Below, one piece after another: positions 23,146 to 37,175 of a stretch of DNA of 64,000 nt. This DNA comes from Rhizophagus irregularis (lineage: Eukaryota; Glomeromycota; Glomeromycetes; Glomerales; Glomeraceae). A program made the translations under genes and the position numbers. The stretch spans positions 2,420,501-2,484,500 of the forward strand of contig NC_089453.1 of assembly GCF_026210795.1 (NCBI RefSeq), in the 5' to 3' direction. Positions within the stretch are counted from its first letter, which is position 1, and the number at the start of each line of letters is the position of its first letter. The notes beneath the pieces are model-generated. The model was not told where the DNA came from. It did no database searches and saw only the letters and a list, made by a program, of their open reading frames with translations.

Positions 23146-25440
23146 GGTAAACTATTATTTGTTTTTTTAACAAAATTTATGTATATAATTTTTTTTTTTA
23201 AAAAAAGTGAAAATTATCTCATCCACCATCCATATTTATATTAGATCCTTAGATCATTACTTTATTGTTTCAGAACGTAATCATTAATTTTATCATTTAC
23301 ACTAGCTTTTTAACAATCACATATTTTTTGTATTGTTTGGTCTACAACAAGATTTAATCATTTCCAATAATATGAATCCCAAAATCGTTTCATTGATAAT
23401 AAGACGATTTTTCCTTAATAGGTAAACGCTAATACATTATGGGATGAACATTTACTAAAATTTTTTTGATTGGATATTATTTTATTCATCAACGAATAAA
23501 TTTCGTTCTATTTTTCTTTATGGAATCAGGTTAAAAATAAAAAATAAGGGGTAAAACCTATTTTTTAACAATAGCACGTTTTTTTCGAGTGACCACACGC
23601 AATATGTACTATACTAATTTAGTTAATTTTGATTTTTTTTAGTAATTAGATCATTATATTAAAATTGTGATATGCATAATTTATTAACAATTATATTATA
23701 TTCCTTTAAATCTTTTTCGTATAATGAAAAAGGAGGGTTTCAATATATATATCTTGAAGGTTTTTTTTTGTAATTGATTCCGAAATTGGTAATTCCTTAA
23801 ACGAATAAGATGATCATGTTGTAGTATTATCCTGCAGCTTACGCAATTCTCTAAAGAACTTTTTTTTTTTTTAAAGCAAATAAAACAAATAAACAAATAA
23901 AGTTCCGAAATTCTAAATTTACTGTACATATTAATAAGCATACTTTTATCTACTCTACAGGTTTATTTGGAAGATTTTTGTATACCGTTTTTTAACTTTT
24001 TTTAAACATTAAACGTCAGGATAGAATAATATTATTTAGAAATGATTAGCGTAACAACGCAGTAGTTGTGATCCCATTAACTATTGGTTCGTATACGCCA
24101 CTACACATGTTTGGTCATGTGATTTAAAAATGTACAAATCATCTTACAATTATTTGAGTGGCTTATAACAAACATAACAAACACTCTTAAGCCACTCAGG
24201 TCTCAGGGAAAACCCATTGTACATTTGGCCATGACATATATATCTTAGCAAATTTAAAATAAATAACCTCCTTTATTTTAGGGGCTTATTACATACACAA
24301 ACGGAATGAAAAAAAAGTTTTTTGTTGATTTTGATTATCATGTATAAAAAGCCCCATCTTTTGCACAAAGCCACGATGATTGCATTTTATATTTATACTT
24401 CACTTATTCCTTATAGACTAAATCTTTCTTTTTTTTTCTGTCTCATGAAATAAAATTACTGTATATACATTTCATAATTTCCCAATAACACCTAAATATT
24501 ATATAATAAATGATCAAATCAAAAACATTTGTTTATTTTTTTATTTAAATAATATTATCAATAAAGTCCGCCCTCATAGTGATACACTAATATAATTTCT
24601 TCATATAACACTATAACATAAAATAATTAAAATAATTACATAAATTAAGGATTATATACATCCATCATTTCATCATGTTTACAGGAAGATCAAATCATCA
24701 ATTTCATCAATTATAAAATATTAAAAAAGATGAAAATAGCAATCCCCTAAGCGGATATCATGGGTATTCATTCATGATCCTAAGACAACACTGACAAAAC
24801 CACCAAAACAATATTTTCAAAGGGAGAATAGAAAGAGACTTTTTCAATGAATATTCAAAAGAAACAAAAAATATATATTTGATAATAAAGAAAGTCTCTT
24901 TTTCAACAAACATATATTATTTATTAAATATCAAATGTGGCTTCGCAATTTTATTGTATAAACATATCTTCTGATTGTTAGATTATTTGAGACTCTAATT
25001 CAACAATAAGACTTCCAAAACACAGGAGAGGGTAGCTTGAAGACGCTGTTGATACGATAAATTAGAACTGCTAATTAATTAATTTCTATATTTAAGAATG
25101 TTAATATACAATAAGATCTATAATTTTAAAGATTAAGTAACAGTTTTATAAAAATTTAATATTAATGAAATTTTCAATCCCATTCACGATTTCAAATTCT
25201 GTGCTGGTCTATAATTGGCTCATGGACGAAATTGAAAAAATTTTCATTCAAATATGAATTATTTCGATATCAATTCTATATAAAGACTGCCACCTAGAAA
25301 CAATATACATAACAAAATTGGGCTGTACTGGAATTCAAAAGTATTCTCAACAATTTTTTAAACTAAACTCTTCATAATGTTTATTTTTTTAAGTTGGCTT
25401 ATATTTTATTCATAAATATATCAACTATATTCTACAAAGA
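23146..25440. other. Intergenic, no gene recognised
   Basis: AT-rich sequence. At about 24110-24235 there is a hairpin: TGTTTGGTCATGTG with TGAGTGGCTTA on one side, TAAGCCACTCA and TTGTACATTTGGCCATGACA on the other. It looks like a small MITE. The 81-codon frame at 23696-23941 is of low complexity and I do not call it. Confidence 0.5.
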
Positions 25441-28400
25441 ATATCAAATCCAATTAGCCATCATGCTAGTTTTATGATGTCATGGTGCTGGTTACACCAA
25501 GGATCATTACATGGTGCTAGTTACACCAAAGGTCATTACCCAGATGGCTCATATTATTATCTTCAATTTATTTTGTGCTATTGGTTATCATCACAACAAT
25601 CTCAAGATAATACTAAGAAAAAAGTTTGTAAAAGTGATACTGAGTATGAAGACGATGTTGATAAAGTATTAGCAAAATCATCGCAACAATCGCAACAGAT
25701 CCAACAGCTGACAAGATATTATCAGTCAACAACAGCAAATAAATAAGACTCAATGGAAAACAAAAACCTTGCTCATGAGAGTAGAATTAGTAGAATATTC
25801 CTAGAATTGGCATTATTGTGTTTTATGCCATTCAACTAATGGAAAAAGAGTCCCAAAAATTAACCCAAAGGGCAGTTATATTTAATCAAAAGTATCACTA
25901 CTATTTTTGCTCCTATTTCTATTACTCAAATTGTTGGATTTCTCATTAATTATGTCATTAAAGAATTGTATGTTATATTTATACTCTTATAATAATTTGA
26001 AATTATATTTATTTAAATAGTACCCAAATTTTTAATTATGAGATTATTATTAGTTGCACAAATGGATTTTGAATGTTAAGGAAATCTTATTGAAAAGTGA
26101 TATCATTGGACTTTATAATTTCTCTATGATATTGCATGTTCACTATCATAATATAAAACTACAAGCAATAGATTTACATTAGTTCTAATAATGCCAACAA
26201 TTCAAATATTTGCATTTTTCTTTATAGCACAAAGTTAAGTTATCTGATATGGATCTAGTCATTACTTTTCTACCTTGAAAAAGATCAGAGATTAATACAC
26301 TTACTGTAGAATTGATCTGAAGACTATAAAAAAAGGATTATCAGCAATATTTTATTACATATATTAAATTCTTTAAACTCTGAAATCCAAAGTTGTGACA
26401 CAGAAATTATATTCTAAAAGAATTTATTTTGGATGATGGATGGCACATTTATTCCTAAAAATGATGTATTTTTTTCATTCCATTTAAATAATTTGATACC
26501 ATTACACGATGAAGACTTCAATTACAATAAAAAGAATTGATGTGCTGAATTTGTAGCTATAGATGAAATTGATAAAGCCAACACTATTTCACAAATATAA
26601 TTATTCTAAATAATTATTATTATAATTTCAATCTTAACCCATCAAAATATTTGAAATGATTTAAAGTATTATATCTATAAAAATGGCTATTATACAAATA
26701 TTCTCCAAATTACTAAGGTTAAATGGAAAGTAGGCTCTTAAAGAAATAAACTATTTAAGAAGTTTTATTACTTATACCACTATATTTACTGGTAGGCATA
26801 ATCTTATTACAGATAATGAAATTTATTATATTGTGCATGGACAATTTTATATTATAAAATGTGCTATCAGCATTAATAATCTTGAAAATTATTCAAATTT
26901 GCTGAGTTTAATTAGATAAATCAATTTATCAATTCTGATTACTTAGAAGAAGAAGTGAATGGTGAAGTCTTTCATTTATACCTCATCTGTTATATTTCAC
27001 AATTAAATCATGCAACAATAATGGACAAATTTGTAAATACTGGAATTTCCTTCATGGTATACAGCAATTAATTTAAGTAATCCTATTGTGGTGGATTCAT
27101 ATGGTTTGAATAGGCAAATAAAAACTATTAATTTGAATATTTCATGAATTGGATCCAAATTATTCTTTATCCTTTATACTATTTTTTAACAAAATGCAAA
27201 AAAACTTTTGCATTTATTTAAACACAACAATTAACAAAAATTAAACAAATAATAATAATAAGTTAATTTTTGTGTTTAAACGCATTATTTGTACACATTC
27301 CATTTTTATATAACTTGGCAAAGGATATCTTAGAAATTCCTGAAACAAGAAATTCTCGTAAAAATGATATAGAACTATGGGCACAGTATAATAAAGATAA
27401 ATCATATTGAAATTATAGATATACTATATTTTAAAGATAACTCATAGAATGTTATATAAAATTTATTATCAATTATTATGAAATCTACACACTAATTAAA
27501 GTGTCTTTATATGATACCTATCTTTAGCATTAATGAATAATGGAGGTATTGATACATTATTTGAATTTGTAAGGGAAACCATTCACATTTCTTGGAATGG
27601 CAAGAATTTGTCTGATATCAAGGATTTAGATAGCATAAAATCCCTTCCAAAAGCATTAGCATTACTTGTCTATTGATCAATTACATCAATATTTTCATAT
27701 TAAATCTAAGTGTACCTATGAAAGTGAAAAAATGGAATTTGCCCAAAATGATATTATTATCAATAACAATCCTTCAAAGGTTGTAACAGAGGGTTTAATT
27801 AAACTTACATCTAGGTGATATATTGTGGTAAACTATATATCTAATTTTTCATCTCATAATATATATTAAATAGGCTAATAACATATTTATTCCAAGAAAT
27901 ATTAGTATTATTTTATTTTAGAAAATCTATGGAAACAAAAACATTTTTACATTAATATTTAAAGAGGTAGCAAACTGAATAAATATACTGGCACATGGCT
28001 TTAAGACACTTTAGAGATGTTAGCGTCATATTAGGATAAAGTTCAGCACATCTACATGGATGGGTTCATTTTAAAGGAGCATCCAAACTTATTATTTGCC
28101 CAGATGACATTTTCCCAAAAATGAATTGATAAAGTCAAGAAAAATCATTATTTAGAAAAGTTCAATTAAATTAATATCTTTTATCAGAAAAAATATAGCT
28201 AAGCCCTTATGGTCCTGTATTTCCAGGCTCTGCTATACCTTGATCTTACACATGTACAAAGTAAAAATAGGTATATATATATTGCTTATTTTTCCTTTTC
28301 TTTATCCTTGGAAATAATTGGATGAGGAAAGTCAATGCCACCTTTGACTGGGATAAAAGAACCTTAACTATTAGAAGCTAGGTTCTTACTATCCCAAAGT

Positions 28401-31400
28401 CTATTAAAATGACTCAATCATTTGAATATGAATATGAAGAAAGAATATGAATCAGAGGAATTAGAAGAAGCTCAAATTTACATGTCCAATTTTCTATCTT
28501 TCCTACAAAAGAAGCAACCTTATTTTTTTCCTTCAAGATCAATTTAATTAATGAATCTACATTTAATTACAATATTCTTGCTCCTATTTTAAAATTTATT
28601 GCACCAAGTTTTTTCAGGCAATAGAGTCAATACAAAGCTTATCTGCAAAGATAGAGAAGCATTGAATTATTAGCAACTACAAACTGTCCAATATTATGCA
28701 ATACTAATTATCAATTTTTTATAAATGTCAAACCTGTCAGACTTAGTAGGGGATTATTTTAAGAATAATAAATTTGTCAATTGTAAACACAAAAAGATAG
28801 TTGAATATTTATTAGCAGAAACATCTGAAGACGTTATAATCAATCGTATTGATACAAATAAACATTTTCTACAAAATTTTGACTATTATCAGCAACTTCA
28901 TCCTGAAAAATTATAGATTGTCCATTTATTTCAAACCATTTCTCTCATAATGATGACCTAGAATTGTATAAAACTATAACAAACCCTGTTGGTAATGACA
29001 AAGAATGATTATAAGATTTGTGCTCTTCTCAACTTTGGATAAAGGTAAGCCAAGCTCATCTCAATCATTAAAATGATTGAAGTGGGTTGGTTAGGGTTAT
29101 GGTTAGGGATTTTATTATAATGGTGGTGCACTTGAAGTTGTATATAAAATTTGTGAAAAAAATGAAAATTTACCCAGCTGGTGGATTTCATCCACCTGGG
29201 TTACTCAACAATCATATAGTAATGATAACAAAGAAGAGAAATACTTTTGCAACACATGATTACAGCATAAGTAGAGGAACTAAGGCAAGGATTCCAGGAT
29301 TCCTGCTCATATTTAATAAGGCTATATCATAATAATCAATATTTAAGATTAAAAATGCAAATTTTCATTCATTTGATGGAATAGTTTTTACATCTCCTTA
29401 ATATCAAAAAAAAAAGAATTTTTTTTATTTAGATACCAAGATTTAATAATATCTTGGGAATGATGATATAACTATTGGAAATATTATTAATTGATCTCAT
29501 AACAAATTAATAATAGAGTAACATATAGAAATTAGAAATGAACTAGTACAAAATACAGAAGTTTATTAATGGAATTTTAAAATCTCGACATTTAAGCTTT
29601 AGAAATGGCTTATAGTTTGCTTTAAAGCATAATGTTATTTTTATTATTAACAAAAGAAATATTATTCTCGAAAAAATGGCATCATTTGTAAAATTCAGTT
29701 TATATTTTGTATTTTTCAAAGAAAATATATAAACCATTCCAATATAACTCTGACTCTAACTTTAACCTTAACTCTAACAATATAACCTATATACCAAAAC
29801 AAAAATGAATAATTAAATCAAAGATAATAAACCCACATATTACTAAGATATAGAAATGGAAAACATATAAAGAAGAACATATAGATTTGTCTATAGATCT
29901 TATAATATTTACAATAAACAACTCCAACTTTCTGAAGCTTCAACTGAAATGAGTCATGCTCGTACAGATCTTATGGATTTTGTTTTTATAAAGCAATAAG
30001 TGAAAGTTTTAATGAATTCACAGATTTTTCTATATGAATTGTTAAGTTTCTTGTGAAAATAATTTATATCTTCACTTTACTGGTCAAGCGATGACCCAAA
30101 ATTAAAGAGCTTAATATTATCCACTTTTGGCATGATAAGAAATATAACCTACAATACCCTCTGCACATTTTAACTAAAATTCATGGAAAAAGAATTAAAT
30201 GATAGAAATATAATTTCAACCACTCTATCAGTTATTTGGAGTAAAACTCAATAAGATCTCACTTTTTTTAAAAAATCAATAAATATTATTATGTGTTAAG
30301 ATTTGTTTTATTTATTATACCTTATTCAATTCCTTTTTTAACTTTCAATACTTAAGTCACAAGTTTTATGATTCTTATTCATGATTTTTTTTAAACAAAA
30401 TCACAAATTTTTATAATTACTATAGTTCTAATGATTATTTTATTACCAGTCAATACTTCTGAAAATATTTATAATATTTTATGGAAAATATAGAATATGT
30501 AGAGTTTAAATAATTCCTTTAGTGATTTTAAGAACAAAACAAAAAGACTGCTTCAAAGCTCTTAAAGCAAAATGTATGAAATTCACATACAAAAGTATTA
30601 TTAGGAGCTTGGTATTTGAATAAAAATATGTGTGGAGTATTGATAAATATATTTTCAGGATATGGCATATTCAATTTAGCTGTGTCTCTTAGTGCTAAAT
30701 ATTTATCAAATTTTCAGAAATGTATTGATTATAGGGCTACATCAAGAACTTTAGACCTTATTTGGACTATTGACCATAAAATTTCTAAAAAATGGGTATT
30801 TTATACAAGGTTTATAGAAGTATTTCTCTAATATAGTCAGTCATCTGTATATGGTGCTTTTATACTCTCAGAGCTGTTCAACATTGATATGATTGGTTTA
30901 TTGAGCAAGATATTAATATAATAAAAAGAAATGGAAAAACTGCACAAATCAGATATATATGCTACATTTATATGGATCTATGCCTTCTTTGTAATTACTA
31001 TGGCCAAAAGTTAATCAAGATTTAAAACAATGGAATCATTATACAATAATTCAAATATATTTATACATGAAGCAATTGTATTTAGCCATTCTGAAGTGAA
31101 ATTTATTTGATATAGCAAATTTACATTTCAACTTTAATATGCCATATTATTAGCATGATGTATAAGTAATAGATGTATATATAAAATCCTTTTAAGAGAC
31201 TATAATAAAAATGAATAACAATATAGTTCTCTTCTTAGATTACAGTCTCATTCAAATCATAACAGATATTCCATATAAAAATCAGAAATCTTATATCAAA
31301 AGTAATCAAAAGAGTAATACATAACTATTGTGCACTGCATGCTTGCCACACCATACTTACTCAGATGCTAAGGATGTCTTAAAAACTGGAGTAAGAAACA

Positions 31401-31580
31401 TAAAAGAGAATAAAAAAAAGTGTGTAAAAATGGATTCAGTATTGTGCCTTTTTGTTCTTGTGATCAATATGTTCTTTTTCAGCCTGTAGACAGTGTGTTC
31501 TGACTTACATCTTGACAATTCTAGTCCACTTGGAAGACTGTAAATTTTCTTAGTATTATTCAACTTCAGTTTTGCCAGCT
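25441..31580. other. Decayed repetitive DNA, no intact gene
   Basis: Short open frames (25474-25746, 28725-28916, 30616-30831) look like protein but are separated by many stops. The first contains a ~33-bp direct repeat (ATGGTGCTGGTTACACCAA near 25482 and again near 25510) and a Gln/Ser-rich end. Stretches such as LAKDILEIPETRNSRKND (about 27315-27370) and HLHGWVHFKGASKLIIC (about 28050-28100) suggest old coding sequence, but I cannot name the families. At 29087-29108 GGTTAGGGTTATGGTTAGGG resembles a telomere repeat. Confidence 0.5.
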
Positions 31581-31589
31581 TGTACAACT

Positions 31590-31880
31590 GTTGGAGGAAA
31601 GGATCCTCTTCATGCCTTTGAATATGGTTCCTATCCAGAACCTGATGTTAAGCTAAATCAGCCAATTAACCATAAGGTTGTTATTAATAAAGTGAGATGA
31701 ATTCTTGAGCCAATCTCTGACTATAGCATTTATCACATTATTGTTGAAACCACAGAAATGGGAAGACCACAGTGGTTCAGCAGTATGCTAGGGAAGTTGG
31801 AAAAGAGGCCATTTATATTGATGTCCCCCTATATTGGATAACTTCATTAATAATTTTGAAATGGCTATTGGATTCAAGTT
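31590..31880 (+). pseudogene. Fragment of an AAA/P-loop ATPase
   Basis: In one frame the text reads YPEPDVKLNQPINHKVV ... ILEPISDYSIYHIIV. After a frameshift over the Walker A loop, the next frame reads KTTVVQQYAREVGKEAIYID. This is a P-loop with its following helix and beta strand, as in the expanded AAA-type ATPases of these fungi. A TGA and at least two frameshifts interrupt it, and no Walker B is seen, so it is a remnant. Confidence 0.6.
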
Positions 31881-34200
31881 CATTAAAAACTAGTTTTAGA
31901 ATGGATTAATCATCACAATAATGCAATAATGCAATTTGATATTTGCTGGAATTTGAATCACATTCCTTTTTACAATTAGACAAGTCATGATCTAATTTTG
32001 TCAATACACTTTTATTGCTTTCTTTGGAATCAATCAAGGTTCATTGTCAACACAAATCTCAATAGACCACCTAATGAAATAAGACATGACATATTTGATC
32101 ATTTTTTCTAACAATTAAAAATGTTAGAAACTAACAAGAAAATCATATATGAATGTATAGTTCTCTACTCATTACTCAAGACTAATATTTGAAAGACATC
32201 ACATAATCCTTCAATACTGTTAAAATTAAAAAACATCACTTCATTTTAATTAATACCTTAGCTTAAAGATAGGAAAAATTGCTTAAGTAAATATTTTTTT
32301 TAATGAAATCATCAGACAATACCACAGTATATGACTATAAAGACACAAATACAAACAAAAAGAAAAACATCTATTCATAATACTAACATTTTCAAACTCA
32401 TTAAACTACCATTAAAATAATTAATGAAAATGAGAATTTTTCATAGATTATATCATCCTAAGAAAGCAACATAGGTATATGACTGAAAAGAACTAAGAGC
32501 TAAGTGTTGGTATCAAAATTTGTTGTATTCTCCAGAAGGTACTTGCTATCTTTGTCAGGATACTTCATAGAGGAAATGAGTAAAGGGAGATTTGATGATC
32601 AAAATAGGGATGATTAACATCCAACAGGGATTAAATCAAAAAAAAATCAAGACATAATTAATTATTTCTTAACTCACAATTATAATATCTTAGGATTGGC
32701 AAAAACTTAAACTCTTAAAGTTTAAAGAAAGAGGAAAATTAAATGTAGAATTTTTATGATAAATATCATACAATATTGTGATTTATAATATCATCCTGTA
32801 AAACTTTATTTGATATTTTAATGAAACAATGCACCAACTGTTAAGATTGCTGAATGGAATGAAGTCAAGCACAAAAATGCAAGCTGTTTTAAAAAAATAT
32901 ATATTTATATATTTTCTTCTTATGATGCACTTTTCACTAAAGGCAAAGCTTTTGCAAAAAGTTAGCTTACCTTTCTTGATAAAGGTTTTTTTTTATACTA
33001 CCTTATTTATATATTTCTTAATCAATTTAAGAGTTTTCAAATAGAATATATATATGAAAGTAAGATTTAAATATAAGAGTAACAAATACTCCAAAGAAAT
33101 TAAATTTGACCATAAAAAAAACAATATAAGATGCTTGGCCCATATAATAAATTTAATGGTACAAGAGATCTTAAAAAATATAAAGGCTGGAGATGGTCAA
33201 GAAGAAGTCATTGCATAAAATTAAAGTGGTATATAAATATTAGAAATTTTCAATTAATGAAACATTATTACTTATTTATAGAAGTTGGAAACTTCATTGT
33301 ATTTCATCAGAAATGACAATAAAATCTTTAGTGAAGTCCAGTAACAAAAGAGTTAAAGAATTAGTAATTTAGAATTTTCAAATATAATACATATATATGA
33401 AAGTAAGATTTAATTCTTCCTTCATGAAAATTAAAGTAGTACATGAAATATTGGAACTTGGAAGTTTCCAATTAAAAGACATTACTGCTTATTTGAAACT
33501 TCACCTTATATCATCAGAAATGACCAAATCTTTAGTGAAGTCCAGTAACAAAAGAGTTAAAGGAGGAATTTTTAAATCTTCAATTGAACCTGTTTACTAT
33601 AAAATCATTTGGTCACAAGACTACAAATATATATAAATAAAAGAGAAGCATGGGAAGCTCAAGTTAAGGTTTTTATTCAACAGGAAAAAATTAAGGATTT
33701 AAAGGAGGATATAGATCAGTTGATGAAAAAAAATAAAAATTTAGAAAACATTAATAGTACTTGTCAAGAGTTTTCACTAAAAAACCAAATGCTCTGGAAA
33801 AATTATTGAAATACCAATAATGAAATCAACAATATCATTATATCACTTTTATTTATTATACAGAACAATAGAATATTATACACAATTACTACTATACATA
33901 TCCATCAGTAATAATTATTTCTAAATATCACAACCTTTGAAATAATTAAAACATCAAAATGGAGTTACTTTAAATTCATTTCATTTTTGATACTAAAATC
34001 ATAACACACCACTTTTTAATATGGCAAATTTTGTAGCTAAAGATTTAAATTTAGATTTATTACATAATGAGTAGACTTCAATTAGCATATAATTAAGAAG
34101 TCAATTAGTGAAAATTGCTACCTTTAAGCCTAATAATTTAAACAATTGTAAAACAATTATTAAAAGGGAAAGATATATATAAGAGGGCTGATGTAGTAAA
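31881..34200. other. Decayed DNA with a ~340-bp tandem duplication
   Basis: The segments starting at about 33040 and 33380 both begin with ATATATGAAAGTAAGATTTA and share GTGAAGTCCAGTAACAAAAG, so a unit of about 340 bp is present twice. Short frames inside (33131-33316, 33397-33636, 33609-33809) are open over one unit each and include a Lys/Glu-rich, coiled-coil-like stretch. No intact gene. Confidence 0.5.
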
Positions 34201-34241
34201 TCAAATTTTCAGATAAAATCAAATTTTTTCAAACTTATCAA

Positions 34242-34550
34242 ATGTCTTACCAGATGTGCCCAAATTTTATTAATACTCCCTTTAATAATAATTTTCTTGA
34301 TAAATGCCATCCTCACCATTTTCAATTCGTTACTGAACCATTTACCTTCCAATATTTGCCAATATTATTTATCACTTACCTATACATTCTTTTTGCTTTT
34401 TTATTGCTTATATACACAACAAAGACAATGCTAGGTTCAGAGATGGTGGTCAAGGTCATGGTCATAGCTGTGGGTGGTCATAGTTGTAGTCATGGTCATA
34501 GTCATAGACTCATAGTTGTGGTGGTTATGGTCATATTTTATCTTTATTAA
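34242..34550 (+). CDS. Small uncharacterised ORF with a hydrophobic segment
   Basis: 102 codons starting MSYQMCPNF. It has a His/Phe-rich start, one likely membrane helix (about residues 40-60, LPILFITYLYILFAFLLLIY), then a GGTCAT-repeat region (34435-34530) giving GGHSCSHGHSHR. The repeat is also open in another frame, so the C-terminal reading is uncertain. I do not recognise it, and it lies in decayed surroundings. Confidence 0.25.
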   Translation: MSYQMCPNFINTPFNNNFLDKCHPHHFQFVTEPFTFQYLPILFITYLYILFAFLLLIYTTKTMLGSEMVVKVMVIAVGGHSCSHGHSHRLIVVVVMVIFYLY

Positions 34551-34655
34551 GTGGAAAAGACATTTATGTGTCAATAATTTCTATGATTTTAATATTAATT
34601 ACATACAGATTTTTATCATAAACTATTTATTTATTTAAACCTGAAGTAAAGTTTA

Positions 34656-34910
34656 TTGAAACTTCTCTACATATTGATTCAAACCCTCAATATAAAAATT
34701 AAATATAAACCTTCAAATCATAGAACAATAAGCTATAGAACATATTTATATAGTATTAATTTACTTTTAATGGATGAGCTTCCTGAAAAAAATATTAATT
34801 TACTTGTAATGGATAAGCTTTCTGAAAAATTAAATATACTTTCAAATGCAATTGGACAAATACTATATTTTATTATGAAAATTGTTTTAATTATTTTCAC
34901 AATAAATTAA
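34656..34910 (+). CDS. Small uncharacterised ORF, possible tail-anchored peptide
   Basis: 84 codons. It carries a twelve-residue motif twice (INLLLMDELPEK and INLLVMDKLSEK) and ends in a hydrophobic stretch (ILYFIMKIVLIIFTI) that could be a C-terminal membrane anchor. I know no homologue. It could be a chance frame in repetitive DNA. Confidence 0.25.
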   Translation: MKLLYILIQTLNIKIKYKPSNHRTISYRTYLYSINLLLMDELPEKNINLLVMDKLSEKLNILSNAIGQILYFIMKIVLIIFTIN

Positions 34911-36059
34911 CTTATTTCATTGTTCTATATATCTCAAAAATCTTTAATTCCAAATTAAATGAAATTAAATTACCACAATTATGTAAAAGAAAATATGAAC
35001 CTCACAGTAAAATTCTCTGAATGATTAGATTAAGCAGTTCCCATCTTAGAATTATTAGTGAAAGCACCTTACTCTAGGTTGGATAAACACTTTGCACAAA
35101 AATAATAATTATATATATTTATAGTTCAAAAAAAAAAATGTCTACTAATGAAACAAAAAAATTAGCTAAAATGTTAGAAAAACCCGAAAACGAATTTTTT
35201 ACTGAACATTTTCAGATTTTTATATTAAACTACAGATATACAATACAGCCCAAGCAGTTCTTTTACAAATAATGAAAGATATGTTTTTGATCATGTTATT
35301 ATAGTCAACAACTTCAGCCTTTTGAGTTATTATGAATTGTTACTTTCTTATATTCTATCTTACATTTATGGAACATTGGTATTAGATCTGCTACCGAAAT
35401 ACAACATAGGAATATATATATATACTGGATAATATTAATACTATGAATATTGTAAGCACCAGAATATATGCAGAAAACAAAGAACACATTCTTTGATTTC
35501 AGATGGCATATTTCTCAATTAATAATAATAACCTTATAATAAATGCAGTGTTGAAGGTAATATTGCAAAATATAATAATATAGCTTAATCATTATTTCTT
35601 CTCAAATCTTAATACTTATGAGGAACTTTAGACTGGATCACTTATTTTATTATTATTATAGTAAATAGGACTTAGTTTTGGAAAGTCTCTAATGGACCAT
35701 TTATTAAAACCTGAGAAAGTGAAGTCCATGCTCAAAATGATCAGAAAAAAACATTAAATGAATGGCAAATTTTTTAAAACAAACCATAGTTGATTTTTAA
35801 GTTGAAGATATTTTCAAGAATCAGAACTAATTTTATTTGGAATAAGCACTTATGATAACATATTTCCAATAATTTAATTGTTTTAATTAAAAATTAATCA
35901 AATGCTTTATTAGCTATTATGTATATAGTGAAAATAAAATGATAATTTTTGGTAAAATTTTAATAATTATTCAGCCTTTATGCTGCTCTGTAAGATTCAA
36001 ATATTAAATATAAATGCAGCATAAATATTAATTCATTCAAATATACATCATACAATTTA

Positions 36060-36258
36060 TTCCTATACAAGAAAAATTGATAGTCTAACAAAAAAGCAAA
36101 AATATTTGAAATCTCTTCCCTCTTCCGCCTGGGTCCCATCATCAGAATCTGACGATGACGACGATGTTAATAATGACATCATTAATGATGATGAACATAA
36201 TCGTGATGATGATTACAATAGTGATGATGATGATAATAATAATAACGCAGCAGTATAA
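36060..36258 (+). pseudogene. Acidic C-terminal ORF remnant
   Basis: The frame reading KIDSLTKKQKYLKSLPSSAW, then VPSSESDDDDD followed by Asp/Asn-rich sequence, stays open to a TAA at 36256-36258. The Asp/Asn run comes from a GAT/AAT trinucleotide tract at 36150-36240. The upstream part of the gene is not recognisable. Confidence 0.35.
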
Positions 36259-36539
36259 ACCTGTTTGACTCTTCACTAAATGTTATCAAGGTCTTGGAGT
36301 TGCTGTACATAAAATAAATTCAGAGATTATTTTCCAAAGGTTAACATATTACTACAAAAATTCCAAGCATCTATATATTAACCCTGAGCATATTTGTAGA
36401 TATTCTTTGTAAAATAAAGTGTCTATAGTGCTGAAATATGTAGACTTTTTATCTATTGGATTAAAAACTCCCACATTAATGGTAAAGTAACTGTGCAATG
36501 GCATTTGAAACACAAGAGCAATAACCACTATTTGTACTG

Positions 36540-36735
36540 TATAAATAAGCCCTTTAAAGATAATATGTGAAAGAAATCCCTATAAAAAAAATTCTGAAAA
36601 AAACTCCAATAAATAGAAAAGTTTTATATAGGGAATGACATAAATGGATGTGTCAAGGTGGTGCTCTGGTTTAACAGCAAATGGTAACTTAAAGAGAGCA
36701 AGAATTAGTGATGTTTGCAGATGGGTGAAACATTC
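36540..36735 (+). pseudogene. Pogo-type (DDE_1) transposase fragment, interrupted by a tiny MITE
   Basis: NKPFKDNM at 36546-36569 and, after a frame change, GLTANGNLKRARISDVCRWV with KHSWDAV (about 36668-36748) match the C-terminal region of pogo/Tigger-like transposases, which have NKPFKD..., a gap, then ...VC.WV..SW. A 56-bp CCCTATA element (36578-36633) lies between the two halves. Stops and shifts show it is dead. Confidence 0.65.
36578..36633. mobile_element. Short CCCTATAAAA-type element
   Basis: CCCTATAAAA at the left and TTTTATATAGGG at the right, with AAT at 36575-36577 and 36634-36636. At 56 bp it is either a deletion derivative or a minimal copy of the family seen at 7743, 11009 and 14920. 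Confidence 0.65.
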
Positions 36736-36914
36736 ATGGGATGCAGTGTAATTTTACATTAAAATATCCTGATCAAAGTAACAACCTAATCTTAAGTATC
36801 TATCAAATGAAACTAATTCCATTAACCAGTAATGAGATCTATAACAGCCAGCACACATTTTAAATTTGAGAGATTTGAGAGTAAAAAAGGGATCAAAATC
36901 AGCTGACGATTCTA

Positions 36915-37175
36915 TTACCAAAGCACGTAAATTAATAAATACCATTAGGAAATCATCACATATTAGTAATTCACTTCAATCTTTTTGCGCATTAAAGAAA
37001 TTAAATTCCTGTAGTTAATTTTAGATACTGAAATTAGGTGGAACTCTAAACTTTATATGTTAAAACGGTCAAAGAACTTGAACCTGCTTTAATGTTGCCT
37101 GCAGCTGATAATGAGTTGGTAAAATCTCTTTATCCTAGTGATGAAGATTGGACTACAATTAAGGCAATTAAATGA
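36915..37175 (+). pseudogene. hAT transposase fragment
   Basis: ITKARKLINTIRKSSHISNS then, after stops and a shift, LDTEIRWNSKLYMLKR and ELVKSLYPSDEDWTTIKAI. The RWNS...L.R signature and the following acidic ...DW... stretch are typical of the middle of hAT transposases. It is not closely similar to the intact copy at 58562-60909. Confidence 0.6.

Noticed and set aside
24750-24800. tRNA-like text
   Set aside because: No consistent cloverleaf or B-box could be drawn; no tRNA or rRNA gene was found anywhere in the window.
34435-34530. GGTCAT repeat as a glycine/histidine-rich protein
   Set aside because: Readable in more than one frame with stops close by; more likely a simple repeat.
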